This document shows positions 39,694 to 48,047 of a DNA stretch of 64,000 nucleotides, piece by piece; position 1 is the stretch's first letter; every line of letters starts with the position of its first letter. The notes beneath the pieces are model-generated. The model saw nothing but the letters and a program-made list of their open reading frames with translations, was not told the origin of the DNA and ran no database searches. The stretch is from MFD01275-c22 sp963705885 (lineage in GTDB: Bacteria > Actinomycetota > Actinomycetes > JACCUZ01). Location: the NCBI GenBank assembly GCA_963705885.1, contig OY970120.1:744001-808000 (forward strand). Direction: 5' to 3'. The translations under genes were made by a program, and so were the position numbers.

Positions 39694-40868
39694 GGGTCCT
39701 CGTCGCCCACAACCGCTATCGCTCCGGGCTGCCGTCGGGCGAGAACCAGGTCGTGGACGCGGAGATCGCGGGACTGACCGCCGCCGGCGTGGAGGTCGTC
39801 CCCTACCTGCGGTCCAGCGACGAGATCCCCGCGATGCCGGTGCGCGAGAAGGCGTTGGTGCCCCTGCGGCCGCTCCACTCGCGCGAGGCGGTCGCGGACG
39901 TCGACCGGCTCATCCGCTCGCGGCGACCTGACCTGCTGCACCTGCACAACCCGTTCCCCCTCATCTCCTGGTCGGTGGTGCGGCGGGCGCACGACCGAGG
40001 ACTGCCGGTCGTCGTCACGCTGCACAACCACCGGCACAGCTGCATGCGCGGCAGCTACTTCCGCGACGGCGCGCCCTGCACCCTGTGCCGCGGCGCGGCG
40101 CTCCCGTGGCCGGCCGTGCAGCACGGCTGCTACCGCGACTCGCGGCTGCAGAGCGTGCCGATGGCCGTGGCGTTCGCCGCGCACCGCGCGGACCAGCGGT
40201 CGGTCGACCGCTACATCGCGCTCACCGACGCGGGTGCCACGAGCATCCTCGAGTCGGGGCTGGCGCGGCCGGACCAGGTGGTGGTCCGGCCGAACACGGT
40301 CCCCGACCCCGGTCCGGTGACCCCACCCGGCAGGGGCTTGCTGTTCGTGGGACGGCTGACCGGGGAGAAGGGCGTGCCGCTGCTGCTCGACGCCTGGGCG
40401 CGGGCCGGCCGGCCGTTCGGCACCCTGACCGTCGTCGGCGACGGGCCCGCGCGCGCCGCCGTCGACGCGGCCGCGCGGCGGGCCGACAGCGGGGTCGTGG
40501 CCACCGGCCCGCTCGACCACGCCCTGGTCACCGACGCGATCGCCGCCTCCGCGGCGGTCGTCGTGCCGTCGACGTCGCCCGAGGCGCTCCCGCTGGTGGT
40601 GCTCGAGGCCTTCGCCCTGGGACGCCCGGTCGTCGCCACCGACGGCGGCGGGCTGGCCGACGCGGTCGACGAGTCGGTGGGCTGGCTGTGCGCGCCCGCT
40701 GCGCCGGACCTCGCAACCGTCCTGGCCGAGGCGGCGCGCGACGGCGGCGCGACGAGGGGCGCGGCCGCCCGCGAGAGGTACGACGCCCGCTACGCCCCGG
40801 ACGTCGTGCTCGCGGCGCAGGTCGAGATCTACCGGTCGGTCATCGACGAGCGGCGTAGTCGGCACTGA
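39690..40868 (+). CDS. glycosyltransferase family 4
   Basis: The 392-residue protein is a GT-B fold retaining transferase. The N-terminal domain has VLVAHNRYRSGLPSGENQVVDAEIAGL and LLHLHNPFPLISWSVV. A cysteine cluster at about residues 118-148 (SCMRGSYFRDGAPCTLCRGAALPWPAVQHGCYRDS) is a known insertion in a branch of GT4. The donor-binding half has FVGRLTGEKGVPLLLDAW and PSTSPEALPLVVLEAFALGRPVVATDGGG, with the conserved E-x7-E. Donor unknown. It is coupled to the GH-A lipoprotein gene and overlaps the convergent GT4 gene by 29 bases. Confidence 0.9.
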   Translation: MRVLVAHNRYRSGLPSGENQVVDAEIAGLTAAGVEVVPYLRSSDEIPAMPVREKALVPLRPLHSREAVADVDRLIRSRRPDLLHLHNPFPLISWSVVRRAHDRGLPVVVTLHNHRHSCMRGSYFRDGAPCTLCRGAALPWPAVQHGCYRDSRLQSVPMAVAFAAHRADQRSVDRYIALTDAGATSILESGLARPDQVVVRPNTVPDPGPVTPPGRGLLFVGRLTGEKGVPLLLDAWARAGRPFGTLTVVGDGPARAAVDAAARRADSGVVATGPLDHALVTDAIAASAAVVVPSTSPEALPLVVLEAFALGRPVVATDGGGLADAVDESVGWLCAPAAPDLATVLAEAARDGGATRGAAARERYDARYAPDVVLAAQVEIYRSVIDERRSRH

Positions 40869-41871
40869 TCTGCTCGAACGGCGCGTCGGCCACGAGCAGG
40901 TCGCGCGCCCGCTCCGCCGCGAGCGCGCCGCGCCGCTCCGCCACGGCCCGGTCGCACAGGTCGCGCATCGCGGCCGCGGCGGCGGGGACGTCGCTCGCGT
41001 AGGCGGCAGCGTCGCCGGCGAACCAGCGCAGGCTCGGCAGGGGTGACAGCACAACGGCGCGGCCGGCCCACATGGCCTCCTGGACCGCGAACGGCACGCC
41101 CTCGAAGCCGCTGAACAGGAACACCGCCCACGCGCGGGCGAGGTGGGCGGCGACGTCCGGGCTCTCCCCGACGACGTCGACCGGCGCCCGGAGTCGTGCC
41201 GCGAGCGCGCGCATCTCCTCCAGGCGCGGACCCCCGCCGAGCATCACGCCGCGCAGCGGGAGGTCGTCCGCGGCCGCGGCGCAGGCCTCGACGAACAGCT
41301 CGGGCCGTTTGGGCGCATCCATGCGGCCGACCCACAGCAGGGTCGGCTCGTCGGCCATCTCCGACGCGGCCAGCCGGTCGAGACCGCTGAGGCTGGGGCT
41401 GGCGTGCAGCGTCGTCCGCCACCGCCCGGGTGCCGGAGAGGCGCTGTAGGCGCGGACGGCGAGCCACGACGCGACCAGGCGCGCCGTCCGGCGGACCGCG
41501 GCCCCGAGGGCGCCCTGGCCCTCGACCCGTCCGGCACCGTGCATCGTGACGTAGGGCACGCGGCCCGCGAGCAGGGTGAGCATCTGCGACCTGGTGCCAT
41601 GGGCGTGCACGAACCGTGGCCGCCGACGCCGCAGCACCGCGCGCAGCTGCCGGGCGGCCGCCACCATGCCGCGCACGTCGGCCGCGCCTGCGGGCACGGC
41701 GACGTCGACGGCCTCGGCGGGTGCGATCTCCTCGGCGACCGGTGCAGCGGCGGCGAGCGCGACCGACCAGCCGCGCCCGGCGAACCAGCGGGCGTGCGCC
41801 TGGGCCGCGGCGCCGAGACCCCCGCGGAAGTGGTCCGCGACCACCAGCAGGTCCAGCCGCGGGGACGGCAT
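40840..41871 (-). CDS. glycosyltransferase family 4
   Basis: The 343-residue protein is another GT-B transferase, with a shorter N-terminal half (LDLLVVADHFRGGLGAAAQAHARWFAGRGW, FVHAHGTRSQMLTLLAGRVPYVTMHG). The C-terminal half has LLWVGRMDAPKRPELFVEA, DVVGESPDVAAHLARA and FLFSGFEGVPFAVQEAMWAGRAVVLSPLP with the E-x7-E motif. Donor and acceptor unknown. The ATG has GGGAG upstream. The gene is divergent from the GT2 gene across only 31 bases. Confidence 0.88.
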   Translation of the reverse strand: MPSPRLDLLVVADHFRGGLGAAAQAHARWFAGRGWSVALAAAAPVAEEIAPAEAVDVAVPAGAADVRGMVAAARQLRAVLRRRRPRFVHAHGTRSQMLTLLAGRVPYVTMHGAGRVEGQGALGAAVRRTARLVASWLAVRAYSASPAPGRWRTTLHASPSLSGLDRLAASEMADEPTLLWVGRMDAPKRPELFVEACAAAADDLPLRGVMLGGGPRLEEMRALAARLRAPVDVVGESPDVAAHLARAWAVFLFSGFEGVPFAVQEAMWAGRAVVLSPLPSLRWFAGDAAAYASDVPAAAAAMRDLCDRAVAERRGALAAERARDLLVADAPFEQISADYAARR

Positions 41872-41887
41872 GACGACACTCCCTGGC

Positions 41888-41893
41888 TAGGCT
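41888..41893 (+). promoter_or_regulatory. -10 hexamer before the GT2 gene
   Basis: TAGGCT ends nine bases before the ATG at 41903, with no Shine-Dalgarno sequence in the gap, so the transcript is short-leadered or leaderless. Confidence 0.45.
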
Positions 41894-41902
41894 CGGCGGG
41901 CG

Positions 41903-42850
41903 ATGACGAAGGCCCCCGACCGTACCGTCCCGGTGTCGGTGCTGCTCCCGGTGCACAACGGTGGCCGGCACCTCGAGGCCGCCGTCGCGAGCATCCTCAC
42001 CCAGACCCATCGGGACCTCGAGCTGCTCGTCATCGACGACGGCTCCACCGACGGCTCGGGCGAGTGGCTCGACGGCCTCACCGACCCGCGGGTGCGGGTG
42101 CTGCACCAGCCCAACCGGGGCCTCGTCGCCACGCTGAACCGCGGGCTGGAGGAGGTCCGGCACGAGCTGGTGGCGCGCATGGACGCCGACGACGTCAGCG
42201 AGCCCCGGCGCCTGGAGCTGCAGGTGCGGCACCTTCTCGACCATCCCGAGGTGGCCGCGGTCGGCTGCTGCTACCGCGTCGTCGACGAGCAGGACGGCCA
42301 CATGCAGGACGCGCACACCGCCGCTGACCCGGCCTACCAGCACCGCCGGCTGTACTTCCGCAACGTCCTCGCCCACGCAGGCATGACCTTTCGCCGCGAC
42401 GCTGTCCGGGCGGCGGGTGGCTACCGCGATGTGGGGCCGGTCGAGGACTACGACCTGTGGGGCCGGCTCGCGGTCGACCACGCCGTCGCCAGCCTCCCGC
42501 AGCCGTTGCTCCTCTACCGCGCGTCGCCGACCGGCATCAGCATGCGGGACAACGAGCGGCAGCGGCGGTGCCTCCGGGAGACCCGCGACCGGCTCCACGA
42601 GACCAGCCCGATGGCGCGCGTCCCGGCCCGCCAGGTCCTGCGCGAGGGCCTGGCGCACGCGCGGACCTACGGGGCGACCTGCCCCGGCGCCGCGCGCGAC
42701 TACGTGTTCGACCACGTCTGGCTCGCCGTGGTCCTCGCGAGACGGCGACGCCTTCGGGAGGCGGGCGCGCTCCTCGCCGGCGCCCTCGGGGTCGTCGCCC
42801 GGAGACCCTCCGCAGGCCGGGCGCTGGTGGACGTGGTCCGGCGACAGTGA
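41903..42850 (+). CDS. glycosyltransferase family 2
   Basis: The 315-residue protein has the GT-A fold of family 2: VSVLLPVHNGGRHLEAAVASILTQTHRDLELLVIDDGSTDGS at the start, the DxD-type motif in LVARMDADDVSEPRRLELQ, a GYRDVGPVEDYDLWGRL acceptor loop with ED, and RNVLAHAGMTFRRDAV. It is soluble, with no membrane helix, and ends with a basic tail. It likely adds a sugar to the glycan made by this island, from an NDP-sugar donor. Confidence 0.92.
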   Translation: MTKAPDRTVPVSVLLPVHNGGRHLEAAVASILTQTHRDLELLVIDDGSTDGSGEWLDGLTDPRVRVLHQPNRGLVATLNRGLEEVRHELVARMDADDVSEPRRLELQVRHLLDHPEVAAVGCCYRVVDEQDGHMQDAHTAADPAYQHRRLYFRNVLAHAGMTFRRDAVRAAGGYRDVGPVEDYDLWGRLAVDHAVASLPQPLLLYRASPTGISMRDNERQRRCLRETRDRLHETSPMARVPARQVLREGLAHARTYGATCPGAARDYVFDHVWLAVVLARRRRLREAGALLAGALGVVARRPSAGRALVDVVRRQ

Positions 42851-42867
42851 CCCGCCGGGCGCGCAGG

Positions 42868-42873
42868 TAGTCT
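42868..42873 (+). promoter_or_regulatory. -10 hexamer before the C5-epimerase-like gene
   Basis: TAGTCT lies ten bases before the ATG at 42884, in the 33-base gap after the GT2 gene. It suggests a separate start for this gene and the membrane protein that follows. Confidence 0.4.
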
Positions 42874-42883
42874 CGGCGCTGCG

Positions 42884-44665
42884 ATGGCTCTCTCGGCGCG
42901 GGTTCCCCAGAACCCCCTGACCAGGCTCGTCGCGATCGTGGCGCTCATCCTCGTCACCGACCTGCTCATCGCCTCGGCGGTCCTCGTCGACCGGCTCGAC
43001 GACCCGGACATCCCCGACTTCAACCGGGCGAGCGTCGCGCAGGTGCGCTGGGACGTCAGCCCCTACCGCGACGCGCCTCCCCTGCTCGGGTTCCCCACGC
43101 GTCCCGAGCAGCCGGAGCCCGACGCCGCGCCCGAGCGCGAGCTGCTGTACGCGATCGCCGCACTCTCCCGCTTCGACCAGACGCAGGACCAGCAGTGGGT
43201 ACGCCGGGCCCGCGCGGCGGTCGGTCGCGTGCTCGACGACACCGACGGCGGCCTCGTGGCCCACCGGCGCGACGCCACCGACCTCCTCGGCCGCCCCGTC
43301 GAGGCGCCGTGGTACGCCGCCGACGCCCAGGGCATGCTGCTCAGCGCGCTCGCGCGGCTGGAGGACGTGACCGGCGACAGCCGCCTCGCGGCCGAGGCCG
43401 ACGAGGTGTTCCGCGCCCTGCGCTCCTTCCAGGGGTTCTTCGCCGGCTCGCGGCCGGCACCCGAGCACTGGCTGAGCAGCGTCGACCGAGGGGGCTACCT
43501 GTTCTTCGACCAGTTCAGCACCGGGCTGTCCTCCTCGTCGGTGCTCACCGAGCAGCTGTGGACCGCCCTCGGGGTCTACGACTACCGCCGGACGCTGGCC
43601 GACGAGCCCGACGAGCGGGACCTCGCCGAGGACATGTTCGCGGGCACGCTCGCCACGGTGCGGCACTACTTCGACTTCTGGCGCGTCCCGGGACAGATCT
43701 CCGTCAGCAGCCTCCTCGCCGGCAACCGTGACGTGCGCAGCCACTTCGTGGCGACCCGGCAGCTCGAGATCCTCGCCGGCATCACGGACGCGCCGTGGAC
43801 GGCGCGCGCCGCGACCCAGCTCGACCTCGACGACAACATCCCCTACTTCGCGTTCAAGCCGGTCCAGGTGCGACCGGCCGTGCCGACGTACAGCCCCGTG
43901 CCGCGAGCTGTCGAGGGCCTGGCCCGGACCGGTCGGCCGGAGCGCCGGGCCCGGGCCGGCGACCCGCGGCCGGCCACGTCGGCGAGCGACCCGCTCCGGC
44001 GCGCGGCGGAGGCCCTCGTGCTGCTCTCCGGACCGAGTGACGCCGGCGAGGTGCGACGGGCGTCCGACCTCGTCGCGCAGGTGCTCGCGACGGCCCGGGA
44101 TGGCGCCGTGCCGCACCGCTCCCGGCTCGAGGACCCGGCCGGTCGGCGTGTGAAGCCCCCGTGGTTCTCCTCCGCCAGCCAGGGCATGCTGCTGAGCGCC
44201 CTCGCCGGGCTGTCCGACCGCACCGGCGACCCGCGCTGGCGTCGTGACGCCGACCGGGTCTTCGCGGCTCTCACCCGCGTCCGCGACTACGGCGAGCCCA
44301 CGCCGGCACCCTGGATGGGCTACATCGACTTCTCGGGCTACCTGTGGTTCGACCAGAACCTGAACGGCGGGTCACCCCGGAGCATCTACGAGCACGTGAC
44401 GGCGCTCGTCGGCATCTACGACTACTGGCGCACGACGCGCAGCGCAGACGCCTACGCCTACCTCGTCGGGGGGCTCACCACGCTGCGCGACGCGCGATCC
44501 CTCATCCGCCGCCGCGGCGGACCCGCCGTCGAGAGCCTCGCGGTCGGGGCGGGCGACCGCGGCTACCACGACCTGATCACGTCGCAGGTCGAGACACTCG
44601 CGGCGGTCACGCGGGACGAGCAGCTCGTGCGCCTCGCGCAGCGGCTGCGCGAGGACTACCCGTGA
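42884..44665 (+). CDS. membrane-anchored protein with two D-glucuronyl C5-epimerase-like units
   Basis: The 593-residue protein has one N-terminal membrane helix (LVAIVALILVTDLLIASAVLV) and two similar halves facing outward. Each half matches the C-terminal (alpha/alpha) domain of heparosan/alginate-type D-glucuronyl C5-epimerases. First half: PWYAADAQGMLLSALARLEDVTGD at residue 142, then GYLFFDQFSTG and LWTALGVYDYRRT. Second half: PWFSSASQGMLLSALAGLSDRTGD at residue 426, then GYLWFDQNLNGG and VTALVGIYDYWRT. The repeat period is 284 residues. It may epimerise or cleave a uronate-containing glycan, or bind it. GTGA overlap with the Wzy/ligase-like gene. Family assignment is by motif only. Confidence 0.72.
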   Translation: MALSARVPQNPLTRLVAIVALILVTDLLIASAVLVDRLDDPDIPDFNRASVAQVRWDVSPYRDAPPLLGFPTRPEQPEPDAAPERELLYAIAALSRFDQTQDQQWVRRARAAVGRVLDDTDGGLVAHRRDATDLLGRPVEAPWYAADAQGMLLSALARLEDVTGDSRLAAEADEVFRALRSFQGFFAGSRPAPEHWLSSVDRGGYLFFDQFSTGLSSSSVLTEQLWTALGVYDYRRTLADEPDERDLAEDMFAGTLATVRHYFDFWRVPGQISVSSLLAGNRDVRSHFVATRQLEILAGITDAPWTARAATQLDLDDNIPYFAFKPVQVRPAVPTYSPVPRAVEGLARTGRPERRARAGDPRPATSASDPLRRAAEALVLLSGPSDAGEVRRASDLVAQVLATARDGAVPHRSRLEDPAGRRVKPPWFSSASQGMLLSALAGLSDRTGDPRWRRDADRVFAALTRVRDYGEPTPAPWMGYIDFSGYLWFDQNLNGGSPRSIYEHVTALVGIYDYWRTTRSADAYAYLVGGLTTLRDARSLIRRRGGPAVESLAVGAGDRGYHDLITSQVETLAAVTRDEQLVRLAQRLREDYP

Positions 44666-46137
44666 CCGCCGAGCGGCCGGCGACGGTCGTGCCGCGCGTG
44701 GACGCCCGCCCGGCCACGGCGTCTGCCGGGAGCGGCCTGCCCGGACCCCGGGCGTTCACGGTGGCCTTCGGCCTGGTGCTCTACCTCGTCACGACCGGGC
44801 GCTGGGGCAGCCACATCGGCCAGCCGGGCGGGCCGGTCTTCGTCAGCGACGTCGTCCTGGCGGTCGCCCTGGTGCAGACCGCGGTGGCCGTACGCCGTCG
44901 CGGCGCGCGGCTGCGCGACCTGGGCCGCGCGGCGAGCACGGCGCACCTCAGCCTCCTGCTCGCCGCCGCGTTCCTCGCCTGGGTCGCGCTGCGGGCGCTG
45001 CTGGGCACGGACGACCTCGTGGCGGCGCCGCTGTCCGCGCTGCGCGACCTCGCGCCGTACGCCTACATGGTCGTGGCACTCGTCGCCTTCCTGCTGCCGG
45101 TCGACGGCGGCCCACCGCTGCGCCGCCTGGTCTACGGCGCCCTGACCGTCCACGTGGTGTGGGCGCTGGGCGCCCCGTTCCTGCCGGGATGGCCCGGGGA
45201 GTGGCCCCTGCTCGGCGACGCGGCAGTCTTCACGACCCGGCCCGACTTCGACTCCGCCGTCTTCGGCGTCGCGGTCGCCCTGGCCCTGCACGACCTGCTG
45301 ACACCGGGCCTCGTCCTGCGGTCGCGTCGATCGGCCCTGCTGATGGCCATGGTCCTCGCCAACGGCTACGCCATCAGCGACAGCTCGACGCGGGCGGGGC
45401 TGCTCTCGGCCCTCGTCTCGGTCGGAGCCGTCGTCCTGGCCCGCGTGCTGCCCCGGCCGGGGTCCTCGTCGTCGCCCACCGGGTGGAGCGCACGGGGGGT
45501 CGCGCTGGGGCTGGCCGCGATGGTCCTGCTCGGCGGGGCGGTGGGCCTGAGCCCGGCCGGGCAGCGGATCGTCGAGTCGGTCCGCGGAGACCAGGGCTCG
45601 GCGCTCGGGACGTTGGAGGCGCGGGAGTACACCTGGTCCGGCGTGACGCGCTACGTCCTCAGCGATGCCCGCCGCACTGCCGCCGGGGTCGGCTTCGGGC
45701 CGGACTTCGTCACCGACAGCGGCACCTCGTTCGCGCTGGAGGGCACGGAGTACCAGGACGTGCGGTCCCCGCACAACTACCTGGTCGGCACGCTCGCCCG
45801 CCTCGGCGTCGCGGGGGCGCTGCTGGCCGGCGCCATGATGGTGGCCGCGGCGGGTCTCGGACTGCGCGCCCTGCGGAGCCGACCGGACACCGTCTCGGTG
45901 CTGGCCGCGCTGCTCGTGCTCGCGCTCCCGGTGCCCGCGCTGCTCGGCGTCATCCTGGAGTCGCCCTTCGGGGCCATCCCCTACTTCTGGGCCATCGGCC
46001 ACCTGGCGCGCAGGCGCTGGGACGACGGCAGGCGCGCCGGGTCAGCCGGCGCCGTGCTCGCGGTACCAGGCGTAGGTGCTCTCGAGCCCGTCGCGCAGCG
46101 CGATCTCGGCCTTCCAGCCGAGCGACTGGATCCGTGA
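44662..46137 (+). CDS. O-antigen ligase / Wzy polymerase-like membrane protein
   Basis: The 491-residue protein has about eleven membrane helices and a long outer loop between the helices near residues 300-375, with RSPHNYLVGTLARLGVAGALL after it. The H-N-Y/x-L pattern at the loop end is the hallmark of the Wzy_C / WaaL superfamily, whose members join glycans to carriers or polymerise repeat units. The stop codon lies 96 bases inside the convergent fcl gene, so the last 32 residues (after HLARRRWDDG) are read from the antisense of fcl and look non-conserved. Confidence 0.82.
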   Translation: MTAERPATVVPRVDARPATASAGSGLPGPRAFTVAFGLVLYLVTTGRWGSHIGQPGGPVFVSDVVLAVALVQTAVAVRRRGARLRDLGRAASTAHLSLLLAAAFLAWVALRALLGTDDLVAAPLSALRDLAPYAYMVVALVAFLLPVDGGPPLRRLVYGALTVHVVWALGAPFLPGWPGEWPLLGDAAVFTTRPDFDSAVFGVAVALALHDLLTPGLVLRSRRSALLMAMVLANGYAISDSSTRAGLLSALVSVGAVVLARVLPRPGSSSSPTGWSARGVALGLAAMVLLGGAVGLSPAGQRIVESVRGDQGSALGTLEAREYTWSGVTRYVLSDARRTAAGVGFGPDFVTDSGTSFALEGTEYQDVRSPHNYLVGTLARLGVAGALLAGAMMVAAAGLGLRALRSRPDTVSVLAALLVLALPVPALLGVILESPFGAIPYFWAIGHLARRRWDDGRRAGSAGAVLAVPGVGALEPVAQRDLGLPAERLDP

Positions 46138-46998
46138 GACGTCCAGCAGCTTCCTCGGTGTCCCGTCGGGACGGCTGGTGTCGAACTCCAGCGCGCCGTG
46201 GTAGCCCACGACGGACGCGACCAGATCGGCGAGCTCACGGATGCTGATGTCCTCGCCGACGCCGATGTTGACCGGCTCCGGCTCGTCGTAGCGCTCGAGC
46301 AGCGCGACGCACGCGCTCGCGACGTCGTCGACGTGGAGGAACTCGCGCCGCGGCGTGCCGGTGCCCCAGAGCTGCACCGACTGCGCCCCGGAGTCCTTGG
46401 CCTCGGCGAACCTGCGGATCATCGCCGGCAGGACGTGCGACGTCTCGAGGTCGAAGTTGTCGCCGGGACCGTAGAGGTTGGTCGGCATCGCCGACACGAA
46501 GGACACACCGTGCTGGCGACGCAGGGCCTGCACCTGCAGCACGCCAGCGATCTTGGCGATGGCGTAGGCGTCGTTGGTGGGTTCCAGCGGACCGGTGAGG
46601 AGGCTGTCCTCGCGGATCGGCTGGTCGGCGAACTTGGGATAGATGCAGCTCGAGCCGAGGAAGAGCAGGCGGGTGACACCGGCCCGCTGCGCGGCGTCGA
46701 GCACGTTGACCTGGATGCGCAGGTTCTCGCTGATGAAGTCGGCCGGGTAGGTCGCGTTGGCGACGATGCCACCGACCTTGGCGGCGGCCAGAACGACGTA
46801 CGTCGGGCGCTCGGCCTCGAAGAACGCGTCCACCGCCGCCCGGTCGCGCAGGTCGAGCTCCTTGCTGGACCGCCCGATGAGCCGCGTGTGCCCGCGCTGC
46901 TCGAGGTGGCGCCAGACGGCCGAGCCCACCAGCCCCCGGTGGCCGGCGACGTAGAACGGCGCGTCCAGGGCCAGGTCGTGCCGGAACGCCGTCGTCAT
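46042..46998 (-). CDS. fcl: GDP-L-fucose synthase
   Basis: The 318-residue protein is the epimerase/reductase that turns GDP-4-keto-6-deoxymannose into GDP-L-fucose. It begins PFYVAGHRGLVGSAVWRHLEQRG (NADPH loop) and has DLRDRAAVDAFFEAERPTYVVLAAAKVGGI, the catalytic SSCIYPKFADQPIRED, YAIAKIAG (Tyr and Lys) and FLHVDDVASACV. It overlaps gmd by ATGA, so both GDP-fucose enzymes are made together. It is the last gene of a seven-gene operon that starts at 53154. The 3' end overlaps the convergent ligase-like gene. Confidence 0.96.
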   Translation of the reverse strand: MTTAFRHDLALDAPFYVAGHRGLVGSAVWRHLEQRGHTRLIGRSSKELDLRDRAAVDAFFEAERPTYVVLAAAKVGGIVANATYPADFISENLRIQVNVLDAAQRAGVTRLLFLGSSCIYPKFADQPIREDSLLTGPLEPTNDAYAIAKIAGVLQVQALRRQHGVSFVSAMPTNLYGPGDNFDLETSHVLPAMIRRFAEAKDSGAQSVQLWGTGTPRREFLHVDDVASACVALLERYDEPEPVNIGVGEDISIRELADLVASVVGYHGALEFDTSRPDGTPRKLLDVSRIQSLGWKAEIALRDGLESTYAWYREHGAG

Positions 46999-48047
46999 CG
47001 GTCGACGCGCACGAGCCGGCCCGACAGCTGGTCGTCGAGCAGCTGGCGGTCGGCGTCGACCATCAGCTGGGCCAGCTCGCGCCACCCCGTCGTCGCCTTC
47101 CAGCCGAGCTGCTTCTCGGCCTTGGCCGGGTCGCCGATCAGGGCGTCGACCTCCGACGGGCGCTCGTAGCGGGGGTCGGTGCGGACGTACTTCTCCCACT
47201 CGAGACCGGCCTGCACGAACGCCGCCTCGCAGAACTCGCGGACCGTCGCGGCCTGGCCGGTGGCGACGACGTAGTCGTCGCCCTCGGGCTGCTGCAGCAT
47301 CAGCCACTGGGCCTCGACGAACTCCTTGGCGTAGCCCCAGTCGCGGACCGCGTCGAGGTTGCCGAGGTAGAGCGCGTCCTGGATGCCGGCCGCGATCCGC
47401 GCGACCGCACGCGTGATCTTGCGGGTGACGAAGGTCTCGCCCCGGCGCGGGCTCTCGTGGTTGAACAGGATGCCGTTGGAGGCGTGCATGCCGTAGGCCT
47501 CGCGGTAGTTCACCGTGGCCCAGTAGGCGTAGACCTTGGCGCAGCCGTAGGGGCTGCGCGGGTGGAACGGGGTGTCCTCGTTCTGCGGCGGCGGGGTCGA
47601 GCCGAACATCTCCGACGAGCTGGCCTGGTAGAAGCGCGTGCTCACGCCGGAGGCACGGATCGCCTCGAGCAGCCGGATCGTGCCGACACCCGTGACGTCG
47701 CCGGTGTACTCGGGCATCTCGAAGGACACCTTGACGTGGCTCTGCGCGCCGAGGTGGTAGACCTCGTCCGGCGCGATGTCGCGCATGATGTTGACGAGCA
47801 TGACGCCGTCGGCGAGGTCGCCGTGGTGCAGGACGAGGCGCTGGTCCTTCTCGTGCGGGTCCTGGTAGATGTGGTCGATGCGGTCGGTGTTGAACGTCGA
47901 CGCCCGGCGCATGATGCCGTGGACGACGTAGCCCTTCTGCAGCAGCAGCTCGGCGAGGTAGGAGCCGTCCTGGCCGGTGATCCCCGTGATCAGGGCGCTC
48001 TTCGTCGTCACGGGCCCGGAGTTTACCGTCCGGTCACGGGTGCTCAT
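46995..48047 (-). CDS. gmd: GDP-mannose 4,6-dehydratase
   Basis: The 350-residue protein catalyses the first step of GDP-L-fucose synthesis. Signatures are ALITGITGQDGSYLAELLLQKGYVVHGIMRRAS, HYGDLAD-like HHGDLADGVMLVNI, HLGAQSHVKVSF, the catalytic SSSEMFGSTPPPQNEDTPFHPRSPYGCAKVYAYW, and FNHESPRRGETFVTRKI. The ATG at 48047 overlaps the FkbM stop (ATGA). A GTG at 48011, closer to the first strand, is the alternative. With fcl directly downstream the product is almost certainly GDP-L-fucose, the donor for the fucosyltransferase of the same operon. Confidence 0.96.
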   Translation of the reverse strand: MSTRDRTVNSGPVTTKSALITGITGQDGSYLAELLLQKGYVVHGIMRRASTFNTDRIDHIYQDPHEKDQRLVLHHGDLADGVMLVNIMRDIAPDEVYHLGAQSHVKVSFEMPEYTGDVTGVGTIRLLEAIRASGVSTRFYQASSSEMFGSTPPPQNEDTPFHPRSPYGCAKVYAYWATVNYREAYGMHASNGILFNHESPRRGETFVTRKITRAVARIAAGIQDALYLGNLDAVRDWGYAKEFVEAQWLMLQQPEGDDYVVATGQAATVREFCEAAFVQAGLEWEKYVRTDPRYERPSEVDALIGDPAKAEKQLGWKATTGWRELAQLMVDADRQLLDDQLSGRLVRVDR

